A DNA stretch of 64,000 nt, from NCBI GenBank assembly GCA_012934845.2, contig WNNJ02000605.1, forward strand, positions 1 to 64,000, given 5' to 3'. Under the pieces are notes generated by a model. That model was not told where the DNA came from. It saw nothing but the letters and a program-made list of their open reading frames with translations, and ran no database searches. Made by a program: the position numbers and the translations under genes. The stretch is from Pomphorhynchus laevis. Taxonomy: Eukaryota > Acanthocephala > Palaeacanthocephala > Echinorhynchida > Pomphorhynchidae. Within the stretch, counting starts at the first letter, position 1. Each line of letters starts with the position of its first letter. Positions 56,301-64,000 of this stretch are shown in pieces.

Positions 56301-58060
56301 GAACGCAGTCTCAATTGGTGCACAAATTTGGTGCGGTTCATACGTTCGTTACCTCCCGAGGACCGCCAGCGCTGTCTTGACGTTCCCCCAGTAAAAATTT
56401 CACTAAAATTTAATGATATGATGTTCGTGTGGAGGTGCTTGACCACCCCAGGCCACTGTTGCAAGGACACGTTTGAGCTAAGAACCAACGATCGCCTACG
56501 TGGTCACAACTATATGCTGAAGAGAAGACGAGCCTGCAATAAACGAATATCAACAATCCATGATAGAATTGTACCTATCTGGATGGGCCTACATGCTGTG
56601 ACGATAAATGGTAACCTGAAGAGTTTTAAACGACGGTTGCAAAATTACCTCAGGATGCGTTGTCGTCATGCCTGAATTGCACATTATTTCGTTTATTTAT
56701 TTAATTTTTAATTTTTCTTCTGTTTTCCCTGTTGTGAACCAAAATGTTTGAGCTGTTCAAGCTCTTTTTGTTGTCAAAAATACAAAAATAATTTCACGAT
56801 AATCTACATCTTGTGATATAAATCCTGATGAATTTTCTAGTTATCTACAAACTACGCTATCTAATTTACTTTCCCTACTACCCATAGACCCCTTGTACCC
56901 TCGCTTCTCTTTAAATAATTCACTCCCAGAGCTATTCCACCTTCTTCCCGTTTCATTTGATGAAGTTTCTTCGGTTCTGCTGTCATTACCTAATAAAACC
57001 TCTCCTTCTGACATAATTCCCACTCACTTGCTTAAAAATATCTCCTCCTCTATCTCACCCTTCCTAACCACATCGTTCAAATAGTACAGCCATAGCCGTA
57101 CATTTCCTTCCATTTGGAAATGCGCCACTGTTCGTCTCCTTATCAAAAAGCAATATCTCGACTCCTCACTACCATTTTCGACTTTCCTATCTCACTTCTC
57201 CCAAACCTTCTATAAACTCCTTGAGCGTCTTGTTCTCAAGCAAGTTAATGCATATCTATTTTTCTCCAACTTGTTTCCTCCCTTCCAAGCCGCTTTTCGC
57301 TCTAATTACTCTACCGAAATTGCCTGTCTTAAAGTTTATAATGACTTACTCATCTCGCGCGATCAAAAATTATGTAGTGTCATAGTTTCTCTTGATCTAT
57401 CGTCTGCTTTTGACATCGTCGATCACTCGATTCTTCTCCATCGCCTTCGTCATGATTATGGCTTCTCTTTACCCACTGTATCATGGTTTTCTTCATATCT
57501 ATCAAACCGTACATTTCGCGTCTATTCTAACTCTTATCTCTCTCATCCTTCGTCCATCCCGTCTGGTGTTCCACAAGGCTCCGTATTAGGCCCTATGTTT
57601 TTCTCTCTTCTTCTCGGTGACTTGTCTTCGATTTCTCATACATTTAACTTCCATGTTATGCAATATGCTGATGGCATTCTCATCTATGCTCAAGCACCTG
57701 TTTATCGTATTCACGATCTTAGTGTTTCTGCTTCCGACTGTCTTGTCTCAATTTCCAATTATCTTTCTTCCCTTCGCCTTTCTCTGAATCCTAATAAATC
57801 CAAAATTATGTGGATCCTACCTCGACGCTTCGGCTTAGCACCTCCCTCCGTATCATTAAATTCTACAATTATTCCTATCGCTGATAATCTCGTTTCCCTA
57901 GGCTTCCATTTCGACAACCGACTTTTACTTAAAGCTTTCGTTAAAGATAAAGTACGCTCATCTACCTTGATTCTACGCAACCTCCGTCAAATTCATAGAT
58001 TGATCTATTTCCCTTCTTGTATGACTCTCATATTTTCTCTCCTTTTACTTAAGAGTTGAT
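53325..58060 (+). mobile_element. CR1/L2-group LINE, near full length; + arm of the inverted pair
   Basis: ORF1 starts at 53325 (MPKKARSQIPVPDQESS); CDVWTLVRVKI and FTCGFC suggest a degenerate zinc-binding fold. It then becomes an open but frame-broken proline/serine-rich stretch with an internal 131-bp duplication (about 53861 and 53992). The endonuclease begins at 54613 (FRLSLFNTRYILHKADML, ITESWQSDSDD; VLGDFNIRLDRP in the next frame, to 55178). The linker runs to 55805. A foreign LINE fragment (55815-56790) interrupts it. RT follows at 56890-58060: SPSDIIPTHLLKNI, VSLDLSSAFDIVDHSILL, GVPQGSVLGPMFFSLLLGD, and the catalytic box QYADGILIY, where the second aspartate is glycine. The 3' end is missing past about 58080. 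RT frame 57271-58059 is a long clean 262 codons. Confidence 0.88.
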
Positions 58061-61000
58061 TACTGTCTTAGTCTATTTTCCAACTCACCTAAATCCACTC
58101 TACTTACACTAACGACTTTTTTAATAATAATTTATTATACAACAAAATTAGAGCGGGGTTCCCGTAAATGGGCCATTTATTATTACAAGGCAACAGAAAG
58201 CCGTTAACCTAAAATAGAAAAAAGAATTAGTTTTCGAACACAGCGCAAAACTCGTTGTGGTGGGTTTTTATAAGATTAATAGGTTGGGAACAGCTAAAAG
58301 ACAATAATCGAGTCTAGAAAAAAGGAGAGAAGGTATAAGAGTCATACAAGAAGGGAAATAGATCAATCTACGAATTTGACGGAGGTTGCGTAGAATCAAG
58401 GTAGATGAGCGTACTTTATCTTTAACGAAAGCTTTAAGTAAAAGTCGGTTGTCGAAATGGAAGCCTAGGGAAACGAGATTATCAGCGATAGGAATAATTG
58501 TAGAATTTAATGATACGGAGGGAGGTGCTAAGCCGAAGCGTCTAGGTAGGATCCACATAATTTTGGATTTATTAGGATTCAGAGAAAGGCGAAGGGAAGA
58601 AAGATAATTGGAAATTGAGACAAGACAGTCGGAAGCAGAAACACTAAGATCGTGAATACGATAAACAGGTGCTTGAGCATAGATGAGAATGCCATCAGCA
58701 TATTGCATAAGATGGAAGTTAAATGTATGAGAAATCGAAGACAAGTCACCGAGAAGAAGAGAGAAAAACATAGGGCCTAATACGGAGCCTTGTTGAACAC
58801 CAGACGGAATGGATGAAGGATGGGAGGGATAATAGTTAGAATAGACGCGAAATGTACGGTTTGATAGATATGAAGAAAATCATGATACGATGGGTAAAGA
58901 GAAGCCATAATCATGACGAAGGCGATGGAAAAGAATCGAGTGATCGACGATGTCAAAAGCAGACGATAGATCAAGAGAGACTATGACACTACATAATTTA
59001 TGATCGCGGGATATGAGTAAGTCGTTATAAATTTTAAGACATGCAATTTCAGTAGAGTGATTAGAGCGAAAAGCAGCTTGGAAGGGAGGAAACAAGTCGG
59101 AGAAAAATAGATATGCATTAACTTGCTTGAGAACAAGACGCTCAAGGAGTTTAGAGAAGGTTGGGAGAAGTGAGATAGGACAGTCGAAAATGGTAGTGAG
59201 GAGTCGAGAGATTGCTTTTTGATACGAAGACGAACAGTGGCGCATTTCCAGGTGGAAGGAAATGTACGACTATGGCTGTACTAGTTGAACGATGTGGTTA
59301 GGAAGGGTGAGATAGAGGAGGAGATATTTTTAAGCAAGTGAGTGGGAATTATGTCAGAAGGAGAGGTTTTATTAGGTAATGACAGCAGAACCGAAAAAAC
59401 ATATCAGAGGAAACGGGATGAAGGTGGAATAGCTCTGCGATGGAATTATTTAAAGAGAAGCGAGGGTACAAGGGGGCTATGGGTAGTAATATAAGTAAAT
59501 TAGATAGCTTAGTTTGTAGATAAGAAGAAAATTCACCAGGATTTATATTACAAGGAGTAGATGATCGTGAAAGAATTGAGCTTAAGATTTTGCAATGCGA
59601 TTTAGAGCTGGAAGACGACTCGAGTTGATTTAGCCGAAAGATAGTACGTTTAGTACATATAAGAATAATATGTGAACGGTGTAGCAAAAATGAGGAATCA
59701 CGGAAATTTGGAAGGAGTGAGTTGGGAGAAAGTTTAAGAAAGCGATTATACACACGGAAAGAGCGACGGAGTCGACGCTTAGAAAGACTACAGTCAGAAT
59801 CGAACTAGGAAGCATGGTGCAACCGCTCAGAACGTCGGAATCGACTAGGCTGAAGGTTATTGATGATAGACATAAGTTCAGAATCAAACAGAATGCAGAG
59901 ATAATCGAGAAAGATAGTTAAGAGGAAGTGAAAAGAGTGAAGAATTGAGTAAAGCGGTGCAATGAATAGGGATATCGAGAAGTTTTTAGGATCGACTTGG
60001 TGTGGATAATGGTGGAGGCGGAGAAGGAGGATGGGGACGAGTAAGAGTAAGAGTGACTGGGAAATGATCGGACAAACAAGGATCAGTAATTGACAAAGAG
60101 GTATAGTCATTGAAGCAGTTAGTAACATCAATGATGTCGAGAGCACCGCCGAGAATATGGGTTGGGCTTGTTGAAAGTAATTTATAGTTAAAATCAGAAG
60201 ATTAGTTTATTTTTAATTTTTTAAAGTGATAGAGTCAGAGTCAGCCGGGCGATCAAGACGAATGTTAAAGTCACCGAGAACAAAAGAAGGAGTATAAGAC
60301 AATGAACAGTGATACATAAGATCTGCAAGGTCGTTAAAGAAAATACGTGAGGGGGCAACTGAACCTGGACGGTATACAATCACAAGTTCCAGAGAGAAAG
60401 GAGTTGATAATCTGCATATAAGTAATTCGAACGTGGTGTAACGGATGTTAACGTTAATTTTACGTAGATACATCGGGTGACGAGCAATGGCAACAATACT
60501 GCCATGGTTAAAAGCAGTAGATGTATGAGAGGCAATTGGAGAGCTGATTTAATTGGAGAACAACCAGAGCGACATAGACGACGAATAGCAAGATCGTCGG
60601 AGTCAGATTGCCAGGATTCGGTAATGCAGAGAATATCGATAGATAATTGATCGAATATATCAAGGAGCATATCAGCTTTATGAAGAATATAGCGAGTGTT
60701 GAATAAACTAAGACGAAAAGTATGCTTAGGAGCGAGATCGGCTAGCGAAGAAGACAACCAGGAGTGATGGGACGCCATCGAATTTTTGGCCTTGTGTGTA
60801 CAACGTGAAAATTTCCGTTGATTTGACGTATAGATAAGGATGACTCGACGTTTGTTTCACGTCGATGTTTCTCAATGCGAGTTAAATTGAGCTGGGCAAT
60901 ATCATAAGGGGAGCGGTCAGGAAAGATACGACAAGTAGATGAAGTGGTAAGAAGTTTAAAACGTTGGGAGAGTACCGAAGAGGCATGTGAACTATGTCGG

Positions 61001-61425
61001 TAAACGATTTTTAGGAGTGGAGGACTGAGATGATTGGATTTAGTGGATTTGTTTAAACTGATAAAAGATACAGGAGCGATATTATTGAAAAGGGTGGATT
61101 ATCATCAGGAAGAATGGTTGCTAGGATATACCTGAAAGCAGATAAATAATAATCGATGGAAGATTGTGGAGAAGCAGATTCGGAAAGCGTTAAGTTTGAT
61201 ATGATAATATAGCGATCCCGCGAAAGAAAACGATTACTTAGAAGTGGTGGACGGACAGTCCCGGTAGGAGTAGATGCAGAAGAGCAGATAAACGTGGCAA
61301 TGACAGGGGTGCTAAGTGAATGTTTAAGATAGTTTAGAGCACGTGTGACAGGAGTGGATTGTTGAATCGGTTGATCGGAGATGTTACTGGAGATGATTTT
61401 GACGGAAGGATGTAAATTATTGATT
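53958..61425. repeat. Long inverted repeat made of two LINE copies
   Basis: The + arm (about 53958-58060) is matched in inverse complement by the - arm (about 61425-58270), with a centre near 58165. Comparing by eye: 54515-55539 equals 59852-60876 over 1025 bp with no difference. About 57600-58030 differs from its partner at only a handful of sites. About 54075-54300 differs at more than 10% of sites and 55540-55800 at several percent. The + arm alone contains the 1-kb nested LINE at 55815-56790. Confidence 0.9.
55815..56790 (+). mobile_element. CR1-group LINE fragment nested in the + arm
   Basis: Begins QCLLYADDLKIW (catalytic box intact), continues FHLHIGKGIFRDSYRIDG and SDLGVIVTSDLGSRSHVDHV (frame 55946-56221), then LPPEDRQRCLDVPPVKISL and DRLRGHNYMLKRRR (frame 56328-56675), and ends in a 3' UTR finishing CAAAAATACAAAAATAA. 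Same family as 39268-40800 and 46650-47780. The corresponding place in the - arm is uninterrupted (about 59555-59600), so this insertion is specific to the + arm. Confidence 0.85.
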
Positions 61426-61649
61426 TACTGTTTGAGTTATCATACTTCATTAGCTTACCTATATGGGCAGCACAACACAAGCCGCAGAGGAAATTCCGAT
61501 TTTAAACGATCCTCGTCAGTGAAAGGAATGTCAACGTAAGTCCAAACATTACAGTTCTTGTTGTCGTATGCAATTTGCTTTTCAATGTAAGTTACCTTTA
61601 CAGACTTGAGTTGCTAGCCGACATTTTTAGTTAGATTTCTTTTTGCCAT
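58105..61649 (-). mobile_element. CR1/L2-group LINE; - arm of the inverted pair
   Basis: ORF1 starts at ATG 61649-61647 (MAKRNLTKNV) with CNVWTYVDIPF, a different N-terminus from that of the + arm. Homology to the + arm begins only near 61425. The endonuclease is in frames 60778-60380 and 60473-60213, identical to the + arm including frame breaks. RT is in 59245-58880 (SLDLSSAFDIVDHSILF) and 58771-58268 (catalytic box QYADGILIY, again D to G). The 3' side ends LLILstop, then a short UTR finishing AATAAATTATTATTAAAAAA at about 58107. It is dead, but younger-looking than most LINEs here. Its two-part homology suggests the copy is itself a chimera of two subfamilies. Confidence 0.86.
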
Positions 61650-61704
61650 AATAAGATGTTAATTCGTTAGTTATAATCAATAATGTTTAAACTCCGTTAG
61701 TATG

Positions 61705-61870
61705 CAAGTCGTTAGTTGTAAGTAGTTTGCGTTAGTTGTAAGTAGTTGTTAGTTGTAAGTAGCGAACGAATGTCGTCGATGTTTGTCGATAATTGGCAAG
61801 CGGATGGTCGCCGATGGTTGTCGTTAGTTGTCGTCGAAGGTTGTCATTGGTCGTCGTCGAAGGTTGTTTG
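61705..61870. repeat. GTTAGTTGTAAGTAGT tandem repeats, LINE 5' UTR
   Basis: Three units of GCGTTAGTTGTAAGTAGTT type (about 61710-61763) and a second small set of GTCGTCGAAGGTTGTC units (about 61823-61868) lie upstream of the - strand LINE ORF1 start at 61649. Position and design parallel the 20-bp array upstream of the + arm. Confidence 0.65.
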
Positions 61871-62900
61871 TATATATATTAGATTGTAAGTTGTTATGTA
61901 TCTATATTATATTGAACTACTCAACATTCTCATCGATCATCTCCTATGGGAAACGCTCGACCTGCACAGGGAAGGTATACGCCTGCATCCAAGCAATGTG
62001 CTGCTTTCTGATCTGACGTACGAGGATGATGTAGTCGTACTGTCAGAATCATTTGAGGATGCGCAACGTACAGCAACCCGCATAGGCGAGACAGCAAAGA
62101 AATATGGGTTATTCCTTAACTTACCGAAATGTAAACTACTCGCCATAAACTCCCCTCCGTGCTCAGTTATTATTGATGGTATAACCATTGAACAGGTACA
62201 ATCTTTCACCTATCTTGGATCAGTGTTTTCCGTAGACTGCCGATGTGACTACAACATTCGAAGCAGGATAATAAAGGCTGGTTTCGCCTTTTCGCGTCTA
62301 AACTCCCTCTGGCGTGATAATAATGTATCTATTAAAACAAAGATCCGAATATATTCGTCTATTGTTCGTCCAGTACTACTGTATGGATCCGAGTGCTGGC
62401 CTGAAAAACTTACAACAAATAATCAACTTGCTGTTTTTGAGCGACGATGTCTACGTAGAATTGCAAAAGTCAATCCACTCGATCATGTATCGAACGCAGA
62501 AGTGTATTCTTGATGTTCACTCGACGTCTCCGTGTCTGATATGATTCGGAAAAATAGACTGCGCTATCTTGGCCATGTACTTCGGATGCAAAGAGATAGA
62601 CTCCCAAAGTTATCTCTGTACTTGGACCCGGAAGAATCCTGGCGACGCCCCAGAGGCGGTGTTCGTAAGAATCTAAAGATAACGATCGAAGACGATGCCA
62701 AGAAAATATTATTCAGCTACTCGAACATTGGCTAGCGGAGATTTAAAAGAAGATGGAGACAAGAACTGGAAATGGTGGCTCAGAATCGATTGTCCTGGAC
62801 TCATTTTGCTACTTCACTTTGATTTGACTTTATTTTCGTCTTCTTGATGTTGTAACTCACGATCTGTAAGGTCTAGTGGTTTAATAATATTAATTAATTA
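61871..62900 (+). mobile_element. RTE-type LINE, 3' half of RT
   Basis: Frame 61896-62513 has the end of the RT: DLTYEDDVVVLSESFEDAQ (YEDD for YADD, both catalytic aspartates kept), LFLNLPKCKLLAIN, QSFTYLGSVFSVDC, and RPVLLYGSECWPEKL with ERRCLRRIAKVNPLDHVSNA. Frame 62532-62735 continues RLRYLGHVLRMQRDRLPKL and WRRPRGG. This order is characteristic of RTE-clade LINEs. One frame change separates the two. The 3' end runs into AATTAATTAATTAATATT, the kind of short-repeat tail RTE elements show. 5'-truncated at about 61870. Confidence 0.85.
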
Positions 62901-63119
62901 ATTAATATTATATTGTATATAGTTAATTATCAAGATAGTTTTAATTAGTTTACACTAGAACGCATCGTAAACTCTTATAAAATTAGAAACATGTCGATTG
63001 ATTCTACAGATAAAATCGATGATTTAGTGGTATCTACGCTTAATACGCTCGATATGGGCGCTCACGCACTTAAATAGTTTCGGCCAATTGCCGTCGTACT
63101 ATTTGCATTATTAGACGAT
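62901..63119. other. Unassigned spacer between LINEs
   Basis: A short stretch beginning MSIDSTDKIDDLVVSTLNTL (62991 onward, +) is open for about 28 codons. It could be the degraded start of a LINE ORF or host sequence. Confidence 0.3.
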
Positions 63120-63785
63120 CTTTTGAATTACTAGAGGTATGTAGCTTCAGAATAACATACAAGGCCCTTATCGAATCTCGCATGCTATACGCATCTCCCG
63201 CAGCGTATTCACACCTGCGCAAGAACATTGTGGCTCACGAATCAACTCTCCGGTCGGCTACTCGTCTTGTTCCCGCTGTCAAAGACCTGCCGTTTGATCA
63301 TAAGTTTGAAATCCTAGGTGTTTCAACGGTTTGTCTGACGAAAGTCTGAAGAACTAACATGTTGATTCTTCTTGGGTATCGGGACTACAATGGCACGCTT
63401 CACAATATCATATGCCCATTGTCATGTTCAAATTCGTCTTCTTCTCGTTGCTTTCCGCCTTGTAACTTTTCATACCCTTTCATTTCTCAACCTTCCTTTT
63501 CTTGATAATTCTCGTCCTTTTTACTGTTCCTTGCGTTCCTGTAATTTCCTTCTTTTACATGTACCAAACTACTCTACCTCTTTTGTACTTCGCTCTTTCC
63601 TGGTGGCTGCTCCTCTATCGTGAAATCATCTGCCCATTCATATACGTCGGTCAACTTCCCTGCCGTGTTTCAAACGCCAAATCAGATCCCATTTAAACAA
63701 TTTATCTGCTTGACTTTTTCATTTTTATGTTAGTGGACTTGTAAGCGTGCAGCTGATACGCATTTGACACGTTAAATAAATTATT
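63120..63785 (+). mobile_element. CR1-group LINE, C-terminal end and 3' UTR
   Basis: The first part reads YKALIESRMLYASPAAYSHL and TRLVPAVKDLPFDHKFEIL, typical of the RT C-terminus. Frame 63372-63623 continues LVAFRLVTFHTLSFLNLPFL and FVLRSFLVAAPLS. The 3' UTR keeps the family hairpin in altered form (GCGTGCAGCTGATACGC) and TTAAATAAATTATTG at the end. It is a diverged relative of the 51.4-kb copy. Confidence 0.8.
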
Positions 63786-63796
63786 GATATTAATAA

Positions 63797-64000
63797 CTCC
63801 GCCTTCTTCTCGTAACTTTTCGTCTCATCGCTGTCAGTTCCCCATCGTTCATCCACCTCCATTTGATTTAGATGGCACTCGCCCCACCTCTCTATCGTTG
63901 CGTTCCCGTAATTCCCTCTTACTATACGTTCCCAGTTACTCTAACAACTACGGCATCCGATCCTTCCTAGTCGCCGCCCCACTCGCCTGGAATCAGCTCC
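63797..64000 (+). mobile_element. CR1/L2-group LINE 3' part, cut by window end
   Basis: Begins AACTCCGCCTTCTTCTCGTA and runs through the region encoding the CAPLAWNQL-type C-terminus (AAPLAWNQ at the very end). Same family as 11446-10976 and 51100-51478. Continues beyond the window. Confidence 0.85.

Noticed and set aside
54613-60778. Identical 132-codon frames at 54613-55011 and 60380-60778 as paralogous host genes
   Set aside because: They carry LINE endonuclease motifs and continue into LINE RT in both arms; the identity comes from the inverted repeat.
1-64000. tRNA, rRNA or snRNA genes
   Set aside because: No A/B-box pair with a cloverleaf and no conserved rRNA or snRNA segment was noticed; a covariance-model search would be decisive.

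Overview
The window is AT-rich eukaryotic (metazoan) DNA. It holds one recognisable host gene with 18 coding exons, two or three unidentified exon groups, and a dense graveyard of transposable elements. Short spliceosomal introns (45-60 nt), CR1/L2-group, RTE and other LINEs, Penelope-like elements (PLEs), fold-back MITEs and a gypsy fossil suggest a fast-evolving invertebrate. The phylum cannot be fixed from this sequence. No prokaryotic operon, CRISPR array, rRNA or tRNA gene was recognised.

Region 1-13 kb (gene-poor): an unidentified three-exon + strand gene (3877-6088) has an intron containing two head-to-head PLE fragments and a fold-back element. Two more PLE endonuclease fragments (6.65-7.06 and 9.23-9.64 kb), LINE 3' ends (1.5-2.0 and 11.0-11.4 kb), and two - strand exon-like reading frames (7622-7834 and 11748-11954) follow.

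Region 13.1-38.85 kb: a complete - strand orthologue of NAA15, the ribosome-anchoring TPR subunit of the NatA N-terminal acetyltransferase. Eighteen exons join in phase into 807 codons plus stop. Introns fall into two classes: nine of 45-55 nt, and long ones full of transposon debris. Intron 2 holds the gypsy fossil and MITEs, intron 4 holds LINE relics in both orientations, intron 6 a long fold-back element. One 47-nt intron is of the GC-AG type.

Region 39-64 kb: almost pure LINE sequence from at least five families, in both orientations and nested. The most striking structure is an inverted pair of CR1/L2-group LINE copies, whose homologous arms meet around 58.1 kb. Within the arms a 1025-bp stretch (54515-55539 against 59852-60876) is identical base for base, while flanking arm sequence differs by several percent to more than 10%. 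Both arms share the same mutated catalytic motif (YADG for YADD), and only one arm carries a nested insertion. This looks like a mosaic of gene conversion within a long palindrome that could be transcribed into a long hairpin RNA. Three LINE 5' ends in this half are each preceded by short tandem repeats, one of them ten exact 20-bp units. Several copies of one LINE family share a 3' hairpin, an AATAAA and a terminal T-run.

The only clear cellular function is NatA-type co-translational N-terminal acetylation. Everything else is mobile DNA or unassigned.
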